Part shown: one piece after another, positions 1 to 6,375 of the stretch
Layout of the letters: each line of letters starts with the position of its first letter
Position numbering within the stretch: position 1 is the first letter of the stretch
Program-made: the position numbers and the translations under genes
The notes under the pieces: generated by a model
Database searches by the model: none
Seen by the model: only the letters and a program-made list of their open reading frames with translations
Told to the model about the DNA's origin: nothing
From: CAYRMN01 sp964425575
GTDB taxonomy: Bacteria > Patescibacteriota > Patescibacteriia > 2-12-FULL-60-25
Direction: 5' to 3'
Assembly: GCA_964425575.1 (NCBI GenBank)
Contig: CAYRMN010000034.1
Span: 1-12,274 of the forward strand
DNA: 12,274 nt

Positions 1-2
1 AT

Positions 3-389
3 CAACATCATCTGAATGAATCTCATCGAGACGAAGGCGGTGAATTGATTCAAAAGCCCCGTGTATCGCCGTCATCTTCTCCTCAGCGGTCACGTTGGTG
101 GAGGGCTGGACTTGTTGCGTTGGGCACTATGATTGGTGGCGCCTCCGGTGTTGCGCTCGGAAAGGATTTGGTCGATCCAGTCATCACTCAGGGCGACCTT
201 CCTTTGAGACCAATGGAGAAAATAGATAAAATAGAAAGCATTCCACAAGATGAGCAGGATCCTGAAATACAGCGTATTGTAGATGCTTTGCGCCAAAAAA
301 CATGGGACACCGATAAAGAGCATTCTACACGGACAAGGTCGTCGAATGTTCGTATTCAAGATAGCTCAACCATCGGACGGAATGACTAA
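3..389 (+). CDS. 3' end of an unrecognised single-span membrane protein (partial)
   Basis: The reading frame is open to the left edge of the window, so this is probably the C-terminal part of a longer gene. A TTG at 45, preceded by a GGCGGT-like site, is an alternative start that would give 114 residues. The visible protein has a hydrophilic Ser/Pro/Arg-rich stretch, then one hydrophobic Gly/Ala-rich segment (about residues 20-40 counted from the TTG) directly after an RSRWWR basic patch. That suggests a cytoplasmic N side and an exported C side. The rest is a charged tail of about 75 residues with no motif I recognise. Its 3' end faces the opposite-strand gene at 412-666 across only 22 nt, with no convincing terminator between them. 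I cannot assign a function. Confidence 0.5.
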   Translation, partial: QHHLNESHRDEGGELIQKPRVSPSSSPQRSRWWRAGLVALGTMIGGASGVALGKDLVDPVITQGDLPLRPMEKIDKIESIPQDEQDPEIQRIVDALRQKTWDTDKEHSTRTRSSNVRIQDSSTIGRND

Positions 390-411
390 TAAATTTCGCT
401 CGATGTCTTCT

Positions 412-666
412 TTAGAAGGTGGTTCTTAATATTCCGATCAGCGCAATCGCTGCCCACACGATATTCAGCACCACGGGTTGATAGTTCTTTTGTCCTAACG
501 CATCAAAGCCAATGGCAGTGGCTCCGGTCAGGTTTAGAATTTGATAGCTCAACGCATGCGCGGTAATGATGGAGAAGCTTGATAGAACATACGCGAGTAA
601 AATCGCGCTTGCTCCATACCAGCCGATGGCTTCGCGGAGAAACACTGTTTGTTTTTCTTGTAACAT
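412..666 (-). CDS. Small three-span membrane protein, CBU_0592-like family
   Basis: At 84 residues this matches the usual size of the uncharacterised CBU_0592-like membrane proteins. It has the family pattern: a WYGASAILLAYVL first span (about residues 14-34), a second span containing QILNLTGATAIGFDAL, a short KNYQPVV loop and a last span VLNIVWAAIALIGIL. The frame could start earlier, at an ATG at 739-741, giving 109 residues. I prefer the ATG at 664-666 for three reasons. A TGGTATAAT box ends 7 nt upstream of it, as expected for a leaderless mRNA. The extra 25 residues are not family-like. The longer form would overlap the start of the divergent nucleotidyltransferase gene. No Shine-Dalgarno is visible at either start. 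The function of the family is unknown. Confidence 0.78.
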   Translation of the reverse strand: MLQEKQTVFLREAIGWYGASAILLAYVLSSFSIITAHALSYQILNLTGATAIGFDALGQKNYQPVVLNIVWAAIALIGILRTTF

Positions 667-673
667 ACGTAGA

Positions 674-682
674 ATTATACCA
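674..682 (-). promoter_or_regulatory. Extended -10 promoter of the 412-666 gene
   Basis: On the minus strand this reads TGGTATAAT, a complete extended -10 element (TGn plus the consensus hexamer). Transcription would be expected to begin about 7 nt downstream, which is at the ATG of the small membrane protein, implying a leaderless mRNA. No good -35 hexamer sits at the normal spacing, which is typical of extended -10 promoters. Confidence 0.55.
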
Positions 683-728
683 GGATGTTCATCAATCACC
701 ATTTTGTGTGTTAGGCTAGTAGCCGAGG

Positions 729-1450
729 ATTCGTCAGGCATTTATCTTAGCGGGGGGGGAGGGNNNNNNNNNNCGCGGCTGCGACCGGTGACGCTCGAGA
801 TTCCGAAGCCGCTCGTGACGGTTCAAGGCGTTCCGATCGCGACGTGGCTCGTCCGTTTGTTTGCTCGTTATGGCGTTGAGCGTGTGACAGTCATTTATTC
901 AACGAAATGGAAAGCGAAATTTGAGGAGTGGGCAGCGGGACCACATCCGATTCCCGTAGAACTTTTTGAAGAGAAAGAGCCGCTTGGGACGCTGGGTGCA
1001 CTTGCTCATGAAATTTCACTTCCGGACGAACCATTTTTTGTCACCAATGGCGATGAATTAAAGGGTCTCGATCTTTCAGCACTATTCTCTTTCCATGAGG
1101 CTTATCACATAGCACATCCTCAACACGTAGGTACAATTGCTCTTGTACGTGTACCCAATCCATCTGAATATGGCGTGGCCGAAATGGATGGCGATCGCAT
1201 CGTGCGTTTTCATGAGAAACCGGCTATTCCACCCTCAACGTTAATCAATTCTGGGTTATACGTTCTCGAGCCGTCTGCATTGATCGACATCGATCGGAGT
1301 AACCGGTTTTTAATGTTTGAAAAAGATTTATTTCCTCGACTAGCAACAGAGAGCCGCTTGGCAGGATGTGCGCTCGATGGTGCGTGGTATGATTGCGGAA
1401 CGATGGAACGATGGGAAAAGGCCATAAAAGAATGGAAAGTCAACATATGA
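729..1450 (+). CDS. Sugar-phosphate nucleotidyltransferase (NTP_transferase family), interrupted by assembly gap
   Basis: This enzyme family joins a nucleotide to a sugar 1-phosphate to make NDP-sugars for glycan synthesis in the cytoplasm. After the 10-N gap the frame reads RLRPVTLEIPKPLVTV, then NGDELKG (likely metal-binding Asp), FHEKP, INSGLYVLEP and DGAWYDCGTMERW, all typical of the family. Before the gap, in a different frame, the DNA encodes IRQAFILAGGEG, the missing N-terminal nucleotide-binding loop. Joining the two sides with 2 nt in place of the 10 N gives ...AGGEGTRLRP... and a protein of about 237 residues, with no C-terminal beta-helix domain. The only plausible start in that frame is a rare ATT at 729, after a TAG at 720-722. 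A sequencing error near the contig end could hide an ATG there. The TGA overlaps the next gene's ATG. The exact sugar and nucleotide cannot be read from sequence; mannose-1-P guanylyl- and glucose-1-P thymidylyltransferases are the nearest kinds. Confidence 0.85.
764..773. other. 10-N assembly gap inside the nucleotidyltransferase gene
   Basis: There are exactly ten N, a standard scaffolding placeholder, directly after a G-rich run (752-763, one A among G's). The coding frame before the gap (IRQAFILAGGEG) and after it (RLRPVTLE) differ. Restoring the conserved GGEGTRLRP needs only about 2 missing bases, so the true gap is probably far shorter than shown. Confidence 0.95.
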
Positions 1451-2715
1451 CATTACTTGCGTCGTGGCGGCAGCGGGTGTTGCCGTTTACCTCTTTGCCC
1501 TCGATTGATCGTTTTCATGTTTCGGTCGTGACCTCGGTTGCTGAACTAGAATACGCGGAACTTTTACCTATTGAAGTGCGCTATGTGCTGGCAGTCCGTC
1601 CGTTGCGTCATGAAGCATTTCGTTTGTTATTGGAGCGAGGATATGGGATCGGAGTTCGGACTGTAGATAAAACGCCAGAGCGAATTCTGCGCGCGGTTGA
1701 TGCGATTTCGCACGCATCTCAACATAATACCGTCCTACCCTGGCTTGAGCGTTTGTTGCGGCATGAAGAATTACCGGTGTGCACTGAAGAAGAACTGCGC
1801 ATTGCCGAGGCCAAGGGGATTAATTTATATGAAGAAGCGCGTTGTATTTTGAGCCAGCGTTTTGAGTTTAAGAAAATTATTCTTGTTCCGCTCCATAATC
1901 AGGAGATTGGCGAAGAGGATCGCCGATTGATGCGAGAGGTGAATGAAGATCTGTATCCGCACGCCGTTGAGGTGATTGTTAACCGCATCACGTTTGATAA
2001 CGCTCATACACGCACTGAGGTTGCACAGTCCATTATTAAAGCGCTGATATGTATCGGTCCGATTGCCCATGCACTCGAGCACGTTTTGTCGGGGATCGGT
2101 AAAGTATTTGCCGCAACGTCTGATGATCTGCTTTCAGAAGCGGCGGAACTGTTCGCTCTGCATGGTTCTGGATTTACCTGGAAGCAACTCGCGCGTCGCT
2201 CTCGGATTCTAGTGCCGGTATTTTTTGTTGCGACGTGGGCGGCGTTTCAGGTAGAGCCGTTGATTGAAGCTGGTCAGTTTGCTCGCGCGGGTGTTGTGTT
2301 TGGATTGTCTGCCGTTGCCTTGTCGCTTACTACCGCGCTTCAATCCATCCAGCTCTATCGACATGCGTTTGAAGTATTGGTCCGAGAAGGAAAGATGCGT
2401 ATGGAGCCCGGGAGATCGCTGTTACGCTATGCGCTGCATCAGGATTTTACCAATCCAGCCCGACTCGGTTTATTTGTGGGTGCGGCCGCTTCTCCGCTTA
2501 TGGCAGCAATTGTTTTTTCGTTTTTTCCAGCATATACCAGCAATGGATGGATTCTGGCGTGTCTCGGCTCGGTTGAGTCGATCGTGGCAGGAATAACGGT
2601 TATGAGCGCCGCTCGAGTTCATCGCTGGCGATTTCGTACAAGGGTACGTCGCGCCATTATAGACATCATCCAGGGTCGTGATTCGAGGGTCGACAACGGT
2701 CGGGTTTTCGGATAG
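1447..2715 (+). CDS. Four-span membrane protein with large soluble N-terminal domain, unknown function
   Basis: I do not recognise this 422-residue protein. The ATG at 1447 overlaps the upstream TGA in an ATGA arrangement and has a GGAAAG 7 nt before it. The frame itself is open further upstream, with another ATG at 1432. Residues 1 to about 250 look soluble and rich in Glu, Arg and Leu, with LLERGYGIGVRTVDKTPERIL and a KKIILVPLHNQEIGEEDRRL stretch. About four hydrophobic segments follow, near residues 252-272, 278-300, 337-360 and 367-390. The tail is short and basic (HRWRFRTRVRR), consistent with a cytoplasmic C-terminus. Coupling to the nucleotidyltransferase suggests a shared transcript and perhaps an envelope-related role, which is inference only. 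Confidence 0.8.
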   Translation: MTLLASWRQRVLPFTSLPSIDRFHVSVVTSVAELEYAELLPIEVRYVLAVRPLRHEAFRLLLERGYGIGVRTVDKTPERILRAVDAISHASQHNTVLPWLERLLRHEELPVCTEEELRIAEAKGINLYEEARCILSQRFEFKKIILVPLHNQEIGEEDRRLMREVNEDLYPHAVEVIVNRITFDNAHTRTEVAQSIIKALICIGPIAHALEHVLSGIGKVFAATSDDLLSEAAELFALHGSGFTWKQLARRSRILVPVFFVATWAAFQVEPLIEAGQFARAGVVFGLSAVALSLTTALQSIQLYRHAFEVLVREGKMRMEPGRSLLRYALHQDFTNPARLGLFVGAAASPLMAAIVFSFFPAYTSNGWILACLGSVESIVAGITVMSAARVHRWRFRTRVRRAIIDIIQGRDSRVDNGRVFG

Positions 2716-2718
2716 ACT
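2690..2718 (+). promoter_or_regulatory. Candidate promoter of lepB
   Basis: TCGACA at 2690-2695 (5 of 6 to the -35 consensus), a 17-bp spacer and TAGACT at 2713-2718 (4 of 6 to the -10 consensus). It lies within the 3' end of the upstream gene. The implied transcript would start near 2725, only about 10 nt before the lepB ATG, fitting the lack of a Shine-Dalgarno there. Confidence 0.45.
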
Positions 2719-2734
2719 ATCAACATATTTGTTT

Positions 2735-3346
2735 ATGTCTTTTTTTCAACGTACCTCAGATACGCCAACCACCGCTGAATCCAAAAAGGCGCTCAGCTTC
2801 ATTTTTGAGCTTATCCAGGTCGCGGCGGTTTCATTAGCGATTATCATTCCGGTTCGGTATTTCCTCATTCAGCCCTTTTATGTGAAGGGAGCATCAATGG
2901 AGCCGAATTTTTTTGATCACGAATATCTGATTATTGATGAACTCTCGTATCATTTCAATAATCCGCAGCGCGGTGACATTGTTGTCTTCCGCTATCCGAA
3001 TGATCCGAAACAGTTTTTTATTAAACGATTAATCGGGTTACCGGGAGAGACGGTGGAGATTGGCGGAGGACAGATTAAAATCTTTAATATAGAGCACCCC
3101 AATGGATTCGTTCTCAATGAAACGGAGTACCTTGATCAGGATTTTACTGCTACTACACGCAATGTCACATTGAGGCCTGATGAGTATTATGTGATGGGCG
3201 ATAATCGTATCTCTAGTCTTGACTCTCGCTATTTCGGTCCTATTAAACGCTCGGTCATCGTTGGACGTGTTTGGCTTCGGGGATGGCCACTAGATCGGTG
3301 GAAAATTTTTAAAGATCCGACCTATCAATCATCAACAATTCAGTAA
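2735..3346 (+). CDS. lepB: Signal peptidase I
   Basis: LepB removes signal peptides from exported proteins at the outer face of the cytoplasmic membrane. The 203-residue protein has one membrane span near residues 20-45 (ELIQVAAVSLAIIIPVRYFL). The catalytic serine follows in KGASMEPN (Ser54), the general-base lysine lies in FFIKRLIGLPGETVEI (Lys97), and the conserved MGDNR..SLDSRYFGPI box starts at about residue 154. All S26-family catalytic elements are therefore present. I chose the ATG at 2735 because the longer frame from a GTG at 2678 adds 19 residues that overlap the upstream gene and are unlike the family. The length is typical of short bacterial LepB proteins. hisS follows after 12 nt, so the two are probably cotranscribed. 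The large signal-peptide-bearing proteins at 6861-12273 are plausible substrates. Confidence 0.95.
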   Translation: MSFFQRTSDTPTTAESKKALSFIFELIQVAAVSLAIIIPVRYFLIQPFYVKGASMEPNFFDHEYLIIDELSYHFNNPQRGDIVVFRYPNDPKQFFIKRLIGLPGETVEIGGGQIKIFNIEHPNGFVLNETEYLDQDFTATTRNVTLRPDEYYVMGDNRISSLDSRYFGPIKRSVIVGRVWLRGWPLDRWKIFKDPTYQSSTIQ

Positions 3347-3358
3347 TACCTACATACT

Positions 3359-4705
3359 ATGATTCCAAAGAAACCGGTTGCCAAAAAAGAAGGGAGCGAC
3401 GCTCCTGCAAAAAAGGCTCCTCAACCACTCTCACCTCCGCGTGGTATGCGCGATCTGTTGCCGGCGGAACAGCCGTTGTGGCAGATGGTACGTCGTACCT
3501 ATGAGGCGATTGTGGATGCGTATGGATTTGATCGTATCGAAACCCCTGTTTTAGAAGAGACAGCGTTGTTTATCCGTGGTGTGGGGAAGCAAACCGATAT
3601 TGTGGAGAAGGAGATGTATTCCTTTGAAACCACTGGAGGTGAGCGAATATCGCTACGTCCAGAAGGGACAGCGGCCATTATGCGGGCGTATATCCACAAT
3701 GGCATGTTGAATTTACCTCAGCCAGTGAAGCTTTGGTATGCAGGTCCAATGTTCCGTCATGATCGGCCTCAGCATGGACGATATCGTCAATTCTATCAGT
3801 TTGGCTGCGAGGTGATCGGGGAGGATGACGCTATTGTTGATGCTCAGCTGATCTTGATGTCATATCTTATTTTAAAGGAGTTGGGTATTGATTGTACGAT
3901 TCGGATTAATTCGATTGGTACACCAGAATGTCGAGCTAATTACAAGAATGCCCTAACGACGTATTTTCGAACGAAGCGTAGCCACTTATCTGAAGAGGAT
4001 AAAAAGCGATTGTTGAAGAATCCGCTCCGTGTTCTCGATTCAAAGGATCCGGCTGTTGTTGAGTTGAAAGCCGAAGCTCCACAAATCGTGGATTGGTTAG
4101 ATGAAGAATCGAAAACGCATTTTATGCGTGTATTGGAATATCTTGACGAGACAGGCGTGCCGTATCAACTAGATCCGTATCTCGTTCGTGGGTTGGATTA
4201 TTACACCAAAACTGTGTTTGAAATTTACGCCAATGGCGAAGGACAGGATCTTGCTCAATCTGCGTTAGGCGGCGGCGGTCGATATGATGGGTTGGCGGAA
4301 CTGCTTGGCGGGCGTCCTACTCCAGCAGCAGGGTTCGCGCTTGGACTCGATCGCGTGTTGTCGCGTATGAAAGATCTGAATATTCAGCCGACTCCCACGC
4401 ACATTGATGTCTTCGTTGCCCAGTTAGGTGAACAGGGGAAAAAGAAGGCTTTAGCAATCTTTGAGGAATTACGCGTAGCCGGGATTCGTGCCGGTGAAGC
4501 CTTTGCCAAAGATGCTATTAAAGCGCAATTGGAGATTGCTAACCGTCGTGGTGCTAAGTGGGCGATTATTGTCGGACAAAAAGAAGTTTTGGAAGGCACG
4601 GCGATTTTGCGAGATATGGATGCGGGTACGCAAGAGACATTTGACTCACGAAAAATTGTGCACGAGGTTCGGAAAAAGTTGGAGCACGGTGCAGCGGCGG
4701 TATAG
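3359..4705 (+). CDS. hisS: Histidyl-tRNA synthetase
   Basis: HisS is the class II aminoacyl-tRNA synthetase that charges tRNA-His with histidine. The 448-residue protein starts with about 25 Lys/Ala/Pro-rich residues that are not part of the usual core, then motif 1 (PPRGMRDLLP, from about residue 26). Motif 2 is MFRHDRPQHGRYRQFYQFGCE (near 129-149). The two histidine-binding signatures are LVRGLDYYTKTVFEI (near 275) and LGGGGRYDGL (near 303), and motif 3 is AAGFALGLDR (near 322-331). A C-terminal anticodon-binding domain begins at about residue 343 (HIDVFVAQLG). All catalytic elements are intact and the length is only slightly above normal. No Shine-Dalgarno is visible before the ATG. It sits between lepB and the kinase-like gene with gaps of 12 and 10 nt, consistent with one operon. 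Confidence 0.97.
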   Translation: MIPKKPVAKKEGSDAPAKKAPQPLSPPRGMRDLLPAEQPLWQMVRRTYEAIVDAYGFDRIETPVLEETALFIRGVGKQTDIVEKEMYSFETTGGERISLRPEGTAAIMRAYIHNGMLNLPQPVKLWYAGPMFRHDRPQHGRYRQFYQFGCEVIGEDDAIVDAQLILMSYLILKELGIDCTIRINSIGTPECRANYKNALTTYFRTKRSHLSEEDKKRLLKNPLRVLDSKDPAVVELKAEAPQIVDWLDEESKTHFMRVLEYLDETGVPYQLDPYLVRGLDYYTKTVFEIYANGEGQDLAQSALGGGGRYDGLAELLGGRPTPAAGFALGLDRVLSRMKDLNIQPTPTHIDVFVAQLGEQGKKKALAIFEELRVAGIRAGEAFAKDAIKAQLEIANRRGAKWAIIVGQKEVLEGTAILRDMDAGTQETFDSRKIVHEVRKKLEHGAAAV

Positions 4706-4715
4706 CGTGACCAGT

Positions 4716-5834
4716 ATGTCACGCGAAGCTGGTCTTGATCACGCCCCTCATTCCGAAAAGCGACTTGTTACGTTGCCGAATCTTGAACAGCTTTCTCATC
4801 AGCCCGAAGCAAGAGACTCCTATTGGGGGTCTTTTGTTGAACTATTTCGTGCACGAGAGGCGAATGGATCGTATAAGCATGAAGAGCGATGTATTCGCGC
4901 CGCTCATGTGTTGGATCAATGTATTCGGCATCCTGGCTTGATTGAAACGGACGGAATGAAAGAGCTCCTGATGGTTGCTGTTCAAGAGCCGGACACGGCA
5001 CGTGTATTTTGTGCCATGTATGAGTCATTATCGTGGCGTGACAGCGTCGTTGCGCGTCGTGCGTATGCGCTTGCGTCTGTTATTCTGGAACAGGAGCGTC
5101 AACACGAGCGGCGGCGAGTTGTTGAACATGACACCAAAGCATTTCGTATTACTTCATTGCCTGGGGTGGCGTTGCCTGAGGCTTTATACCAAGACCCATA
5201 TGTCTTAGGGCTTGCTGCGAAAAATCCTATTAAACATGAGGCGCAATTTGATGAGATCATTTGGGCTTTGCCTGCAGGCGGTCCATCTGAACGGATTGTT
5301 ATGAAACGAGTTCAAGATGACAAGGCAACAAAAAATCTCCCATCAAAAGAGTATGAATTGGCCATGCTCGAGCGTGCCTATATGCTTGGTTTACCAGGAC
5401 CGAGGCCACTTGGGATGATTGAATTTGGTCGCCAGGAGTCAACATTGCGTTCTGCGTATATATTGATGACCTTTGAGGAGGGGCAATCTGGGGTTGATTT
5501 GTATCAGTGGATGATTGGTCACGGCTGGTCATTGGCTCATGTACACAACAATATAAAAATTATATGCGCTGAGCTGGGGAGGCTCGCACATCGGTTTCGG
5601 ACAGAGATGGGGGTTGATAAGCGGTTTTATGTGAAAGATTGTCTGATTCGTTTTGATGAAACTGGAAATATCCTACGCATTCTTCCGCACGATCTTGAGC
5701 TTGCGCATCCATTTAACCCTCATGCACCAGAAAAGATTGATACGTTTCAAGATGTGGTGAACCGTTTGTCTCCTGATTTGAAACAAGCCGCCATGGGAGC
5801 AGAGGCGGCTTGGGATCGGCGATGGGCGGCGTAG
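4716..5834 (+). CDS. Uncharacterised protein with divergent kinase-like C-terminal half
   Basis: This 372-residue protein is not one I can name. The first 180 residues or so are charged and probably helical. The second half has the layout of a protein-kinase or aminoglycoside-phosphotransferase fold: RIVMKR (Lys197, candidate ATP-binding lysine), a helix with Glu residues 212-219, LGLPGPRPLGMI as strand 4, YILMTFEEG as the hinge (248-256), LGRLAHRFR as the helix before the catalytic loop, then GVDKRFYVKDCLIRFD (Asp301, Asp308) and LPHDLELA (Asp326) where a metal-binding aspartate would lie. The HRD and DFG motifs are not canonical, so it may be a pseudokinase or a WaaP/Kdo-kinase-like enzyme. 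No membrane span is evident. A GTG at 4707 in the same frame is an alternative start. It begins 10 nt after hisS and is likely in the same operon. Confidence 0.75.
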   Translation: MSREAGLDHAPHSEKRLVTLPNLEQLSHQPEARDSYWGSFVELFRAREANGSYKHEERCIRAAHVLDQCIRHPGLIETDGMKELLMVAVQEPDTARVFCAMYESLSWRDSVVARRAYALASVILEQERQHERRRVVEHDTKAFRITSLPGVALPEALYQDPYVLGLAAKNPIKHEAQFDEIIWALPAGGPSERIVMKRVQDDKATKNLPSKEYELAMLERAYMLGLPGPRPLGMIEFGRQESTLRSAYILMTFEEGQSGVDLYQWMIGHGWSLAHVHNNIKIICAELGRLAHRFRTEMGVDKRFYVKDCLIRFDETGNILRILPHDLELAHPFNPHAPEKIDTFQDVVNRLSPDLKQAAMGAEAAWDRRWAA

Positions 5835-6026
5835 AATAGAGAAAGAGCGAACGCCGCGCGCTGTGAGAGCTAGCGGCTTTGGTGCTACGGCGATGGCGAG
5901 GTGTAGGTGGAGGTCGGAGGGTTGAGCGCGAGCGGAGAGCCGTGACTGATGATGAGGCAGAAGCAGAAGCATGACTTGTCGACGGGAAGCGCTAAAATGA
6001 GAGTTTTGTCAAGGAGTAGCGTGCTA
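5835..6026. other. Gene-free, purine-rich intergenic stretch before the rpsU promoter
   Basis: I see no convincing gene on either strand. The plus strand is strongly purine-skewed between about 5885 and 5980. At 5853-5877 GCCGC pairs with GCGGC around an inner GCT/AGC stem, followed by only TTT, so it is at best a weak terminator for the upstream operon. No tRNA, SRP RNA or tmRNA signature is recognisable. Confidence 0.45.
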
Positions 6027-6055
6027 TTGACCCGTGTTCTGATTTCCCGTATTCT
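6027..6055 (+). promoter_or_regulatory. sigma70-type promoter of rpsU-yqeY
   Basis: TTGACC at 6027-6032 (5 of 6 to -35 consensus), a 17-bp spacer and TATTCT at 6050-6055 (4 of 6 to -10 consensus). Transcription from near 6062 would give an rpsU leader of about 70 nt that includes a hairpin and a strong ribosome binding site. Confidence 0.6.
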
Positions 6056-6068
6056 TAGCCCTGTCGAG

Positions 6069-6096
6069 CTTTCAAGAGGCTTTCCTCTATCGAAAG
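6069..6096 (+). promoter_or_regulatory. Hairpin in the rpsU 5' leader
   Basis: AGAGG (6075-6079) pairs with CCTCT (6084-6088) over a CTTT loop, and the flanking CTTTC (6069-6073) pairs with GAAAG (6092-6096) across a small internal loop. It begins a few bases after the predicted transcription start and ends 20 nt before the ribosome binding site. No T-tract follows it closely, so it is more likely a leader element affecting mRNA stability or translation than a terminator. Confidence 0.4.
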
Positions 6097-6116
6097 AAAT
6101 TATCATTGTTTTTAAG

Positions 6117-6123
6117 AAAGGAG
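6117..6123 (+). promoter_or_regulatory. Strong Shine-Dalgarno site of rpsU
   Basis: AAAGGAG, 9 nt before the ATG at 6133. It fixes the start at 6133 rather than the overlapping out-of-frame ATG at 6129. It is the only clear consensus ribosome binding site I see in the window. Confidence 0.75.
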
Positions 6124-6132
6124 TGTGGATGT

Positions 6133-6375
6133 ATGGCAGAAGTAAAACGGAAGAAAGGCGAGACGTTTGATTCGTTGTTTCGACGTTTTCAGCGTCGTAT
6201 TCAGTCAAGCGGAAAGGTACTCCAGGCCAAGAAAATTCGTTTCTTGAAAAAGGACGAAAAATTAAATAAGCGTCGTGCTGGTGCGTTGCGTCGTGAAGAA
6301 ATGCGCACCAAGTACGATTACGAAGTGAAGACAGGTAAGCTGAAAGTCGATCCAAAGAAACGACCACGCTCATGA
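6133..6375 (+). CDS. rpsU: 30S ribosomal protein S21
   Basis: S21 is a small basic protein of the 30S subunit that helps mRNA engagement during initiation. The 80-residue sequence has the family core: ETFDSLFRRFQRRIQSSG near residues 10-27, then the basic helix RFLKKDEKLNKRRAGALRRE, which resembles the S21 consensus for R/K spacing. The tail after about residue 62 (YDYEVKTGKLKVDPKKRPRS) is slightly longer than in enterobacterial S21 (about 70 residues). The start is set by the AAAGGAG at 6117-6123. Its TGA overlaps the ATG of yqeY in an ATGA arrangement, so translation of the two is probably coupled. A promoter at 6027-6055 and a leader hairpin precede it. Confidence 0.93.
   Translation: MAEVKRKKGETFDSLFRRFQRRIQSSGKVLQAKKIRFLKKDEKLNKRRAGALRREEMRTKYDYEVKTGKLKVDPKKRPRS

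Noticed and set aside
407..418. CTTCT/AGAAG inverted repeat between convergent genes as a bidirectional terminator
   Set aside because: The loop would be only 2 nt, the stem is AT-rich and there is no T-tract, so it is unlikely to terminate transcription.
566..763. Plus-strand frame running through the N gap as the nucleotidyltransferase N-terminus
   Set aside because: The residues before the gap in that frame do not resemble the family and overlap the opposite-strand membrane protein. The true N-terminal loop (FILAGGEG) is in another frame starting near 729.
5885..5980. The purine-rich stretch as an inverted copy of the pyrimidine-rich stretch at 8755-8850
   Set aside because: By eye they share only composition and short words such as CCGCTCGCG; no sustained alignment could be drawn.
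5927..6000. Possible SRP or other small housekeeping RNA, because of repeated GCAGAAGCAGAAGC-like words
   Set aside because: The conserved SRP RNA loop sequences and a matching long stem are absent.
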